Part shown: positions 7,901 through 14,639 of the stretch, piece by piece | How positions within the stretch are numbered: position 1 is the stretch's first letter | How the letters are laid out: every line of letters begins with the position of its first letter | DNA from: an uncultured Muribaculaceae bacterium | GTDB taxonomy: Bacteria; Bacteroidota; Bacteroidia; Bacteroidales; Muribaculaceae | NCBI GenBank assembly: GCA_934663645.1 | Contig: CAKUKR010000060.1 | Coordinates: forward strand, 1-15,079 | DNA length: 15,079 bases | Direction: 5' to 3' | Made by a program: the position numbers and the translations under genes | The notes under the pieces: model-generated | The model's database searches: none | Told to the model about the DNA's origin: nothing | Seen by the model: only the letters and a program-made list of their open reading frames with translations

Positions 7901-9526
7901 GTTGGAGTAAGGCAGCGGGTGAACGCCTACGCCCACCTTGTTGGATTCAGATGTGGTGCCTTTGTATCCCTTGAATGAGGGAGTAACTGTATAATAGTAG
8001 AGCTCAAAGCCGTCGCCGTCCTCGACAGTCTCGGAAAATGAAGTTCCTGCAAAGCCTTTAGCGACCTCCACATTGCCCGGGAAACGGCAAATGTCATACG
8101 TCACATCCTGTGTGTCGAAATATCCGCCGTGGACGGATTCGGCCGGCGCAGTCCAGGTGAGCGTCATCATTCCGCTCTGTGCATCGCGCTTGAGCAGCAC
8201 GTCGCTGACGGATTCCGGCACATCGGCGCCGATCCATTTCTCGACCTGTGTGATAGGGGACTTGCCCACGCTGTTGCTTACAGTCACCGACAGGCGGTAA
8301 TTGTCGGGCTGGCTCACTGTGAGCGGCACACGCACGGCCTGGCCGGCAGCGGCGGTTGCCGTAGTGTGTTCCTCTTCATTTACATAAAGGGTGTATGTCA
8401 GGTCGCCTGTCAGGCTCTTTTCAGAGGCGAATGTCACAGCCGGCATGGTGAATGTCACATATCCGGACAGGGCCTCGCCGGCAAAGTCGATGCCGAGGTC
8501 AGCCACAGCCGCCGGAGCGTCATCCTCGGCCTCGGGCACGGGGATGAACATGCCGGTCATCTCCATGTTCTGGGCGATGTCGGTGATGTATGTAGCTGCG
8601 CCGGTATTGAGGTCTATGGTGTAGAGGCGAGCCTTGGCGTCAGCCTCCATGCACTCCCAGTAGAACGTGTCGGTGGCGAGGTCGAAGCAGCCCGAAGCGG
8701 CATAGCTCGGGCGGCGGCCTGTCGCGCCGATGGCGGTGCGCTCGCCGGTGCGCTTGTCAAACTTGTAGAACACGCCGTCAAGTCCAACGCCGTAGACATC
8801 GCCTTTGGAGGAAACGCCCACGGAGAGGATTATCAAGTCAAGGTCCTTGAGGCGTGTGCGCTTGCCTGTCTCGAGGTTGAGGAAACCGAACACCCAGCCG
8901 TCGCCGTCGTCATTCATAAAACAGCCGTAGGCATTGCCTGTGGTCGGGTCGTAGGCCATGTCTTGCGCCACGGCGCCGGTCTCTACGTATGCGTCACGCT
9001 CGATTTCCCAAGTCTCGAAGTTGACGACATACATCTGGGCCATTATCATGCCCATGAAGGACATGTAGCTGGTGTAATAGTACTTGCCGCCCGCAAAGCA
9101 GCCACCGCCGGTCACGATGTAGTCATCACCCAGCTTCACCGGCTGGAGCGTGCTGCCGTCAGTCTTGTCAAATGAATAAATGCCCACTGGCTGGTTGTCC
9201 TCGGTCCATGTGTCAGCATATATTGCGCCGCCGTAGATCTTCTGCGCGTCGGCAGTGGTGATTTTGCTGACCGTATACATGGGCATTGGAGACTGCGGTG
9301 CGTATGGGCGGGTCTGCGGAAATCCGTGACCTGTCATTGAGCCGGCCTTAAGGCGCGGCACCATCTCCAGGGCAGTAGCCTTGCGCGCCTTGTCCGCGTG
9401 CCGCTGCCCAGCTGCCATTTCGGCGGCACTGACACGTCCCAAGGGGACTTGCTGAGCCGATACGGACTGCGTGAAGACGCCTCCGAGCGCGGCTGCCGCC
9501 AATAGCGTAAAGAGTTTTCTTTTCAT
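4958..9526 (-). CDS. large secreted FN3 / choice-of-anchor J multidomain protein with T9SS sorting domain
   Basis: A 1522-aa secreted or surface protein. The signal peptide is residues 1-24 (basic MKRK, hydrophobic core, SVSA|QQ cleavage). About 80-335 resembles a beta-propeller of short repeats (YSFDKTDG, LNLETGKRT, DKRTGERT, DLNTGAAT). Then come FN3-like domains (about 345-535), a choice-of-anchor J jelly roll (about 539-685, LPYSNSID start), two FN3 domains (about 693-890), a second J domain (about 894-1055, LPFIESF start), a CARDB-like domain (about 1060-1155), and an FN3 that appears to have a third J domain inserted (about 1200-1384). The last 70 residues are a type IX (Por) C-terminal sorting domain (GIYVVSAGKKSCKVIVR end), implying export through T9SS. 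No enzymatic motif is visible, so adhesion or glycan/protein binding is inferred. It follows the M6 protease gene by 21 nt. The function is unproven; the domain order is fairly clear. Confidence 0.88.
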   Translation of the reverse strand: MKRKLFTLLAAAALGGVFTQSVSAQQVPLGRVSAAEMAAGQRHADKARKATALEMVPRLKAGSMTGHGFPQTRPYAPQSPMPMYTVSKITTADAQKIYGGAIYADTWTEDNQPVGIYSFDKTDGSTLQPVKLGDDYIVTGGGCFAGGKYYYTSYMSFMGMIMAQMYVVNFETWEIERDAYVETGAVAQDMAYDPTTGNAYGCFMNDDGDGWVFGFLNLETGKRTRLKDLDLIILSVGVSSKGDVYGVGLDGVFYKFDKRTGERTAIGATGRRPSYAASGCFDLATDTFYWECMEADAKARLYTIDLNTGAATYITDIAQNMEMTGMFIPVPEAEDDAPAAVADLGIDFAGEALSGYVTFTMPAVTFASEKSLTGDLTYTLYVNEEEHTTATAAAGQAVRVPLTVSQPDNYRLSVTVSNSVGKSPITQVEKWIGADVPESVSDVLLKRDAQSGMMTLTWTAPAESVHGGYFDTQDVTYDICRFPGNVEVAKGFAGTSFSETVEDGDGFELYYYTVTPSFKGYKGTTSESNKVGVGVHPLPYSNSIDSEDDFASLTVEDTNADGETWAFDAIHSAARCSYSSANSYTEPMNDWLFTPAVRLTPDRMYHFSARISNYELYSERAEIGFGNQPQGAAMTVIAGPKDIKNADGVIMEGYVNVPAEGKYFFGVHGCSPADRMYLYADDLLIEQGPMLGTPGAVTGLAITPAAQGKLETSISFKAPSKTVDGKDLASITAITIKRNGKLVTTIENPAPGAEVKYTDSQAEQSNNEYVITAANGKGEGYSVTKTVYVGHDRPGLPVNVTAKEQDGKVVITWEAPTKSETGGYFDPSALTYTVLRANDEAELATGLTTLSFTDDNPPLGSYRQEFFQYYVYAQSPAGYGYGQVSNTVTVGTPYELPFIESFPDGRLSCDPWDVRIPEGSGGTWSITHEGQTPTAAPYDNDGGLVTFKCQEEGDSGTLVSSKIDLGDAESPVVEFRWFATKLENCRIYVDVIVADGEMKRIGTVNYEDAPSEGWQKAQFSLDAYAGLGLPIQVAFTAKCPEGVAFVHMDNIMVKENYDYNLALTGFNVPARMMVGELSKVRVQVENRGKKTAKDFTVELYRDGKLEQTLEGVTTLPDGVREYVFDVTPSNIWSDNVNWYAKVVYDKDQYAGDNTSATMETKLNRPNYPAIHDLDGTAENGTDIRLTWSEPTIGTAGGERQTETVDNFAQFSIDNFGDWTVRDADKGTTVGIASPSGASLQYPNAGGAMAFMAFNPSAAGIPVEDESGTPTDWAPHSGDQVFASFCSNTGKNDDWLISPLLPGIEQEISFWVKSLTSDYGFERYEVYYSTTGIEPEDFQIIGGLRSAPVQWYEDKVTLPEGARYFAIRCVSEDAYIFMVDDISFYASDSYTGELSLMGYNVYRDDVRLTAEPVMELEYTDTPDDTSFHNYAVTVVYDKGESAYSNILRISTLAVDGIAADSVNVAGERGCITIAGADGMQVAVYAADGRTVTSFIGTGRDEVPVTAGIYVVSAGKKSCKVIVR

Positions 9527-9547
9527 GGGTTGTCGTTATTATGGTTT

Positions 9548-12349
9548 TTACTTTATTATCAGTTTCCAGTTCTTGCCGCCGGCATTGAGCAGGTAGATGC
9601 CGGGGAATGGCACACGGATTGCGCCGCTGCCGCTGACAGTGCCGACTAGCATGCCCTGCATCGTGTAAAGCGATGAGGCGAGGCTTTCCGGCGCGGAGAT
9701 GCTGACTGCGCCGCCTGACACGCGGAACGAATAGCCGTCGAGGAGCGTATCACTCACGCCGCCCATGTCATCAGTGTGCAGGCGCACCTCATGGGAGGGC
9801 TTGCTGAGCAGGTCGCCCTGACGCGCCGTGACATTGAGCCAGTATGTGGTCTGGGGCGCAAGGCCTGACAGCAGCATCGACGTTTCCGCACCCTGCCACA
9901 GCACTTCGCTGCCACCGAAATACGCCTTGGCGAGGTCGCCGCCGTAGGTGACGCACACGTCGTCGAGAGCCAGCGAGCCCTTGCCGCCGTTGTTGAACGA
10001 TATGCGGAGGGCACAGCAGTTCTCCGGCCATGTATAGTCTTCCTCCATGTAACAGCTCTTGCCTCCGGCAGCGTTCTCGACAGTGAAATCCTTGATGAGC
10101 GTCCAGTCGCCGCTGCCCTTGCCCCACACCTCGATGCGGGCATCCTCCGACGCGCTCACGCCGCGAGCCCAGAACGAGAGCGAGCGTACGCCCTCCTCAT
10201 AGTACGGTGTTGAGAGGTACTGCCCGCTGGCGTTGAAGCGCAGCGAGGGGACAGCCTCGCCGCAGTAGGCGGCATTGGCGTATGTCAGGTTGCTGTTGGT
10301 CTGCCAGCCGCCGGCAAGGGCTGAAACGCCGCCGGTGAAGTCGGCAGTATCGCTTTCGGGAGATGAGTAGCTCTTGGTGTAGACGCTCAGCAGGTACTCG
10401 TCAGCCCCCTCTACAGCGGACCAGGAGATGAGGTAGCCGCTGTCGTCCGACTTCGCCACGGGCTCGACTTCGGGGCGGAGGTAGTCAAACGTAGCGTCGA
10501 GCGTGGTCACCGCAATCTCGTTGGAGCTTGCGCTCTGAAGCCCGGTCTCGGGGTCAAGCACACGCACCGAGTACTTGTATTCGGTGGAATAGCCCAGGTC
10601 GCCGACCAGTACACGCCGCTCCGCGCCGACGTTGCGGCTGTCCCACCCAGGCACGAAGGTCGTGATGAGCTTGCCGGATTCTGACATCTCAGTGGTGTAT
10701 ACCGACAGTATGTACTGGCAGCCGGCATTGCCCTCGCTCCACGATGCGGTGAAATGGTCTATGCCTACTTCCTCCGCTTCATTGGCTGTCACGGCCGGCA
10801 CCTCGTTCTTGCCTCCGCTCACCTTGAAATAGATGTATCCGTTGCTCTCGCGGATGTCGGTGATCGGCTTGTTCTGCGGCTCATTGTCCCAGCTGCGCAT
10901 CGACGGTGTGGTGTCGTCGGTAAACTCTGTCACGTTGGCTGTGCCGGGGAATGAGTCGCCGTCGCGGTTGCTGCTCGACTGCAGGCCGTCGGCCTCCTCG
11001 ATGTCAACATACTGGTGCGACTTGGTGTTGTTCACAGTATTGTATGACCACACATTGGGCTTGTAGTCTATGTGCCACACCAGCATGCCGTGGCCGGGGA
11101 TGTACTTGTCCCAGCCGGTCTGCTGGCGGTTCTCGAACAGGAAATACTCGTCGGGGTTGGACGTGCTTATCCGCGCCGCCGTGTTGGCGGAGATGTTGTC
11201 GAGCTTGATGTTGGCCGGCGCGCCTATCTCGCGCGGCTCAAGCCAGCCGAGGGCAAAACGCTCGTATGACGAATAGTTGGGCGGCGTGCGCGAATCGTTG
11301 TTGTACGGCCCGGCGTCCATGACGCACCAGTCGCCCGGGGTGAACGCATTGGAATAGTTGGTCGAATACAGGTCCGGCAGCCCGAGGACATGGCTGAACT
11401 CATGCACGAATGTGCCTATGCCGTCCATGCGGTCCTGCAGGTCGATCTCGTTGGTGCAGGCATAATGGTTCAGCCGCACGCCGTCATACATGAACGGCTC
11501 GTTGGTGTATTCGGTCAGGTTCCACGAGTGCGGCCACACGCACTCCTCGGGCACGCCGTAGCCGAGGTTCTCGCCGTAGCCGGCATAGAAGACGAACACG
11601 TTGTCTATCCAGCCGTCATGGTCGGCGTCATACTGCGAGAAATCCACCTCGTCGTCGAGGATGTCGCAGGCATGGATGACCATCTCATGCGCACGGGCGT
11701 CGTCGCCGCCGCTCGACTTGTTCTCGCCGTAGTAGGCACGAGGGTGAGGCAGACGCACCGGGCCGTACACGTCAAACGTGGGCTGGAACTCTCCCATGGA
11801 GTTGTCCATGAACCAGTCGCGTGCGCTGCCAGTGCCGCCGTAGTTGGAATACCCCTTCTCGTTGAGCATGCGGCTGAACTCGTTGTGCGCGTCAGGCACG
11901 GTGAAGCTCACGTCTGAGTATTCCACCAGTATGACCGCGCCGCGTATCTCCCCCTTGGTCGGGAACGTCGAGGGCAACGCGCTGCTGCGGCGAGGGCTGC
12001 GGCGCGTCTGCACGTCGATTGCCGACACCATGGCCTCGCGGTCTATCGTGCGCACAAAGGCCGCCTCCGACGCATCGCGGCTGTCAGTGGCGCGGACTGC
12101 CGAACGCACCAGCCGGTCCGATTCAGGCTGCATGTAATAAAAAAATCCGTCGGATGCCTTCTCTATGACATACCCGTCGGACGTGGTGCAATAATGATAA
12201 TGTTCGTCACCCTGGAGGCGCACCGCCAGTTCGCTTCCGTCGGGAAGCTGAATTCGGCTCGTCCGAGGGTTGGAGCGGACAGCCTCGACGCTGACAGTCC
12301 CGCAAAGGGCTATCAGGGCTATCGGGAGGATGCGTTGCAGATGTTTCAT
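9548..12349 (-). CDS. M6-family secreted zinc metalloprotease with FN3, jelly-roll and T9SS domains
   Basis: A 933-aa secreted endopeptidase related to immune inhibitor A-type M6 proteases. The ATG at 12349 is preferred because it opens directly on a signal peptide (MKHLQRILPIALIALCGTVSVEA); the frame is open a further 27 codons upstream, but that would bury the signal. A propeptide-like segment (about 24-125) precedes the M6 catalytic domain (about 126-505). This has the zinc site HEFSHVLGLPD (His316, Glu317, His320), a Met-turn-like WCVMDAG (Met344) and GMLVWHID, so the catalytic residues look intact. Then come FN3-like domains (about 515-660), a choice-of-anchor J-type jelly roll (about 670-805), another FN3-like segment, and a T9SS sorting domain (about 862-933, ending GIYLLNAGGKNWKLIIK). 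It is the first gene of a two-gene minus-strand operon. The substrate is unknown; host or dietary protein is plausible. Confidence 0.9.
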   Translation of the reverse strand: MKHLQRILPIALIALCGTVSVEAVRSNPRTSRIQLPDGSELAVRLQGDEHYHYCTTSDGYVIEKASDGFFYYMQPESDRLVRSAVRATDSRDASEAAFVRTIDREAMVSAIDVQTRRSPRRSSALPSTFPTKGEIRGAVILVEYSDVSFTVPDAHNEFSRMLNEKGYSNYGGTGSARDWFMDNSMGEFQPTFDVYGPVRLPHPRAYYGENKSSGGDDARAHEMVIHACDILDDEVDFSQYDADHDGWIDNVFVFYAGYGENLGYGVPEECVWPHSWNLTEYTNEPFMYDGVRLNHYACTNEIDLQDRMDGIGTFVHEFSHVLGLPDLYSTNYSNAFTPGDWCVMDAGPYNNDSRTPPNYSSYERFALGWLEPREIGAPANIKLDNISANTAARISTSNPDEYFLFENRQQTGWDKYIPGHGMLVWHIDYKPNVWSYNTVNNTKSHQYVDIEEADGLQSSSNRDGDSFPGTANVTEFTDDTTPSMRSWDNEPQNKPITDIRESNGYIYFKVSGGKNEVPAVTANEAEEVGIDHFTASWSEGNAGCQYILSVYTTEMSESGKLITTFVPGWDSRNVGAERRVLVGDLGYSTEYKYSVRVLDPETGLQSASSNEIAVTTLDATFDYLRPEVEPVAKSDDSGYLISWSAVEGADEYLLSVYTKSYSSPESDTADFTGGVSALAGGWQTNSNLTYANAAYCGEAVPSLRFNASGQYLSTPYYEEGVRSLSFWARGVSASEDARIEVWGKGSGDWTLIKDFTVENAAGGKSCYMEEDYTWPENCCALRISFNNGGKGSLALDDVCVTYGGDLAKAYFGGSEVLWQGAETSMLLSGLAPQTTYWLNVTARQGDLLSKPSHEVRLHTDDMGGVSDTLLDGYSFRVSGGAVSISAPESLASSLYTMQGMLVGTVSGSGAIRVPFPGIYLLNAGGKNWKLIIK

Positions 12350-12380
12350 ACTGTCTATGGTTATAAATTGTATATTCTGT

Positions 12381-12406
12381 AGGGGGCGCGGCAGGCATCT
12401 CCCCCT
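12381..12406 (-). promoter_or_regulatory. possible hairpin in the 5' leader of the M6 protease mRNA
   Basis: AGGGGG (12401-12406 read on the minus strand) pairs with CCCCCT (12386-12381), a 6-bp G/C stem with a 14-nt loop. It ends 31 nt before the protease ATG. It could influence translation or mRNA stability; the stem is short, so this is tentative. Confidence 0.3.
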
Positions 12407-12525
12407 TATAGAGCTGATGCGCTGACGCATAAGTTTGATGTTGCAAAGGAAACGCTTTTTTCAGCACCGCCGCTGAACATAAGTCAAAAACGACATATAT
12501 GCACCCAAAATATCTCATTTTCCGC

Positions 12526-12556
12526 TTGCTGCTTAACATGCATCTACCTACCTTTG
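12526..12556 (+). promoter_or_regulatory. Bacteroidota-type promoter for the small FN3 / anchor J gene
   Basis: The -7 element TACCTTTG (12549-12556) matches TAnnTTTG exactly, and TTG (12526-12528) lies 20 nt upstream as the -33 element. Transcription would begin near 12563, giving a leader of about 70 nt before the ATG at 12633. Confidence 0.75.
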
Positions 12557-12632
12557 TGCCGGAAAGAGTTGCACGCGCTGCCGGGCGGCTCTGGACGAAA
12601 ACAATTACAAACCCGATAAAACAACTACCGTT

Positions 12633-13727
12633 ATGCAGAAAAACTACCTGACAATGGCACTCGCCGCAATCGCAGTTATTGCGCCCGCATCAGCGTCGGC
12701 TGCCGCCCCAATGCCCCCCTCGAATGTAGTGGCTACAGAAACTCCCGACGGGATAGTCCTGACCTGGACTGCCGTCAACGAAAACCAGGACGAGGAATAC
12801 GTTGACCCCTCCGAGGTGGTATACGATGTGTTCCGCATCAATGCCGCCACCGACGAAAGCACTGCCGTGGCTCAGGACATCGCCGCAACCACATGCACCG
12901 ACCCGCTCACCGGCATCACCGGCGACAACGTCTTCAAATGGCAGGTTATCGCCAAGACTGACGGCGGCTCAAGCTCTTCATACGAGGGATACTCCAACGA
13001 GGTCTTCCTCGGCAACGGCGTGTCACTCCCCTTCATCGAGACTTTCAACACCCCCGGCGACTGGGGACGCCAAGCAGACAACTTCTGGGTAGCAGCACAC
13101 AACGGCGGCTGGAGCGACTTCCGCGTTGACATGAGCAACTATGCCGAACTAGCCGACGGCAGCTATGCATACATCTACGGCATAGACCGCACCGAAGAGA
13201 CTCAGGACGGTTTCGTATACTTCGAGCCCAGCAAGTGGTCATCAGCAGAAGCCACATACACAAGCGGCAAAATCAGCCTCGCGGACGGCATCGCCACCGG
13301 GCTCTCATTCCACTATTACGCTGCCCCCAGCCCAAAGGACAGCTTCAGCGTATCCATAATCGACGGCAACAACACCGAACACCTCATCGCCAACATCAAG
13401 CCCGAAGCCGACGAAGCTGGCTGGAAGAAGGCGGACTACTCGCTGACTGAATACATCGGCCAGAGCATCCGCATCCAGTTCAAGGTCGCTTACGACCCGG
13501 ACAACGCTCCCGAAGAGGGCGTCATCCTCCCCATCTGCATCGACCAGGTGACGGTGATGAACAATACAGACGTGTCTGTGGCTGAAACCGCCGTCGGCAG
13601 CGTCATCGCCACAGAGTACTACTCCATCGAGGGCATGCGCATAGACACACCGCGCGAAGGACAGCTCGTCATCCGCCGCGAAATCATGGACAATGGCTCT
13701 GTCAAGACATCTAAGATGCTGAAATAA
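12633..13727 (+). CDS. secreted FN3 + choice-of-anchor J protein with atypical C-terminal tail
   Basis: A 364-aa predicted exported protein. The signal peptide is about residues 1-23 (MQKNYLTMALAAIAVIAPAS, then ASA|AA). An FN3 domain follows (about 27-127; VLTWTAV, YDVFRI, WQVIA, YSNEV), then a choice-of-anchor J jelly roll (about 130-305) starting SLPFIETF. That start closely resembles LPFIESF in the 1522-aa minus-strand protein, so the two share a paralogous FN3-to-J module. The C-terminus (about 320-364) keeps the YYSIEGMRID strand seen in T9SS domains. It then diverges into a charged segment (GQLVIRREI, NGSVKTSKMLK) instead of the usual GIYIV ending. There are no catalytic motifs. It has its own promoter and a strong terminator, so it is probably monocistronic and divergent from the protease. 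Function unknown; a surface or binding role is inferred. Confidence 0.85.
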   Translation: MQKNYLTMALAAIAVIAPASASAAAPMPPSNVVATETPDGIVLTWTAVNENQDEEYVDPSEVVYDVFRINAATDESTAVAQDIAATTCTDPLTGITGDNVFKWQVIAKTDGGSSSSYEGYSNEVFLGNGVSLPFIETFNTPGDWGRQADNFWVAAHNGGWSDFRVDMSNYAELADGSYAYIYGIDRTEETQDGFVYFEPSKWSSAEATYTSGKISLADGIATGLSFHYYAAPSPKDSFSVSIIDGNNTEHLIANIKPEADEAGWKKADYSLTEYIGQSIRIQFKVAYDPDNAPEEGVILPICIDQVTVMNNTDVSVAETAVGSVIATEYYSIEGMRIDTPREGQLVIRREIMDNGSVKTSKMLK

Positions 13728-13754
13728 TCACTTCTTCATACCATCTCATGGCCT

Positions 13755-13798
13755 CCCGTGCCGAAGGTGCTTTCCACACCTCCGGCACGGGGCTTTTT
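13755..13798 (+). terminator. intrinsic terminator after the small FN3 / anchor J gene
   Basis: CCCGTGCCG (13755-13763) pairs with CGGCACGGG (13783-13791). After one A-C mismatch, AGGTG pairs with CACCT, leaving a 7-nt loop. TTTTT follows at 13794-13798. The stem begins 28 nt after the stop codon. The T-run runs into the last codon of the convergent Crp/Fnr gene, so the two genes end almost tail to tail. Confidence 0.88.
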
Positions 13799-14397
13799 CA
13801 TTTATCTGCCTTGGACTTGCCCATCTCCTCCTCCGCTATGCGGCGGCGCACACGGCTGAGCGTCTGCGGCGTGATGCCGAGGTAAGAGGCTATGTCTTGC
13901 AACGGTATGAAATTCAACATCTTGGCGGAACGCATCTTCTGCAGGTTGGTATAGCGGGCATACGCATCGCCCTGGCCGAGGAACGTGTACCGCCGCTCGA
14001 TGATGTACAGCCCGTCTATCAGGTACTGCGAAGTCCACAACGCCCATTCAGGCGACTTGACTATCAGCTCCTTGATTTTGTCGATGTCAGCCGTATAGAC
14101 CTCCATGTCGGTCAACGCCTCGACAGACGCGACAGCCGGCAGCCCACGCGAAAACGAGAACATCGACGCGAGCAGGTCGCCGTCCATGGCAAACCACCGC
14201 GTATGCTCCTTGCCGTCACACAGCGTAAAATTGCGGGCGACACCAGACTTGACGAAAAACACGTCGCGGCTCAGATGCCCCTGGCGGATAATCAGCGCGC
14301 CAGCCTTTACACGCTGCTCGTGCAGGAGAGGGCGGAGCAGCGAGATGCCCTCATCGCTCATCGGATATATTTCCCGGATGATTTCCTCTATTTCCAT
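13798..14397 (-). CDS. Crp/Fnr-family transcriptional regulator
   Basis: A 199-aa cytosolic DNA-binding regulator. Residues about 28-112 form the cyclic-nucleotide-binding-like beta barrel (VKAGALIIRQG, DVFFVKSGVARNF). A dimerisation helix follows (about 113-140), and a winged helix-turn-helix ends the protein (LQDIASYLGITPQTLSRVRRRI, about 176-197). The phosphate-binding cassette typical of cAMP receptors (GELAL then RSA) is not present; the region reads GDLLASMFSFSRGLPAV, so cAMP is an unlikely ligand. There are no Fnr-type N-terminal cysteines for an iron-sulfur cluster. The ATG at 14397 is favoured over a TTG six codons upstream because AAGGAAAA lies just before it and a good promoter stands about 70 nt upstream. 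It is divergent from lepA. Its targets are unknown. Confidence 0.88.
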   Translation of the reverse strand: MEIEEIIREIYPMSDEGISLLRPLLHEQRVKAGALIIRQGHLSRDVFFVKSGVARNFTLCDGKEHTRWFAMDGDLLASMFSFSRGLPAVASVEALTDMEVYTADIDKIKELIVKSPEWALWTSQYLIDGLYIIERRYTFLGQGDAYARYTNLQKMRSAKMLNFIPLQDIASYLGITPQTLSRVRRRIAEEEMGKSKADK

Positions 14398-14463
14398 AAC
14401 ATTTTCCTTTTCCAATTTGAGCGTGCTGCCCGGCGCAGAGCGGCACAGTCACGCTATCAGTCC

Positions 14464-14494
14464 CAAAATTAGCCAAAAACATCCGAATACGCAA
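14464..14494 (-). promoter_or_regulatory. Bacteroidota-type promoter for the Crp/Fnr gene
   Basis: Read on the minus strand, TAATTTTG (14471-14464) matches TAnnTTTG exactly, and TTG (14494-14492) lies 20 nt upstream. Transcription would start near 14457, giving a leader of about 60 nt before the ATG at 14397. Confidence 0.75.
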
Positions 14495-14504
14495 CACCCC
14501 GCCC

Positions 14505-14544
14505 CACGGCGGCATCACCCGCACGGCGTTTCCGGAACACGGCG
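14505..14544. repeat. three direct CACGGCG repeats between divergent promoters
   Basis: CACGGCG occurs at 14505-14511, 14522-14528 and 14538-14544 (17 and 16 bp apart), between the two -33 elements of the Crp/Fnr and lepA promoters. It could be an operator array, but in GC-rich sequence chance is also possible. Confidence 0.35.
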
Positions 14545-14556
14545 GCGCGGCGCGGA

Positions 14557-14588
14557 TTTGCCTGTTCGCCGTTTTTTTAGTAATTTCG
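14557..14588 (+). promoter_or_regulatory. Bacteroidota-type promoter for lepA
   Basis: TTTG (14557-14560) lies 20 nt before TAATTTCG (14581-14588), a 7-of-8 match to TAnnTTTG. The predicted start is near 14595, leaving a leader of about 45 nt before the ATG at 14640. Confidence 0.65.
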
Positions 14589-14639
14589 CGACTGGTTTAA
14601 CCGTCGGCAGCAACTGCGCCGCCCTCATTCCACCCCAAG

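Larger units (their letters stand above)
12350..12632. promoter_or_regulatory. divergent intergenic region between the M6 protease and the small FN3 protein
   Basis: These 283 bases carry no convincing gene. The right part holds a good Bacteroidota promoter for the plus-strand gene, described separately. For the minus-strand protease I found only a partial -7 match (TTCCTTTG at 12451-12444) without a -33 element at the right distance, so that promoter is unresolved. The 40 bases before the plus-strand ATG are A-rich and lack a Shine-Dalgarno site, as usual in this phylum. Confidence 0.6.

Noticed and set aside
8129..9175. 348-codon open frame on the plus strand inside the 1522-aa minus-strand gene
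   Set aside because: It is fully antisense to a gene with a clear signal peptide and domain structure. Its product has no recognisable motif, and such open antisense frames arise from strong third-position GC bias.
11390..11917. 175-codon plus-strand open frame opposite the M6 catalytic domain
   Set aside because: It is antisense to the zinc site and conserved M6 residues; there is no signal or motif of its own.
12350..12430. 27-codon N-terminal extension of the M6 protease from an upstream ATG
   Set aside because: It would place a charged Arg-rich stretch before the hydrophobic signal peptide; the internal ATG at 12349 starts a normal signal sequence.
12444..12451. TTCCTTTG on the minus strand as the -7 element of the protease promoter
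   Set aside because: Its second base departs from TAnnTTTG, and no TTG lies about 20 nt upstream; the nearest TTTG is 32 nt away. It was left as unresolved rather than called.
14398..14415. TTG start six codons upstream for the Crp/Fnr gene
   Set aside because: The ATG at 14397 is preceded by a suitable purine-rich stretch and matches the usual family length; the TTG is only an in-frame alternative.
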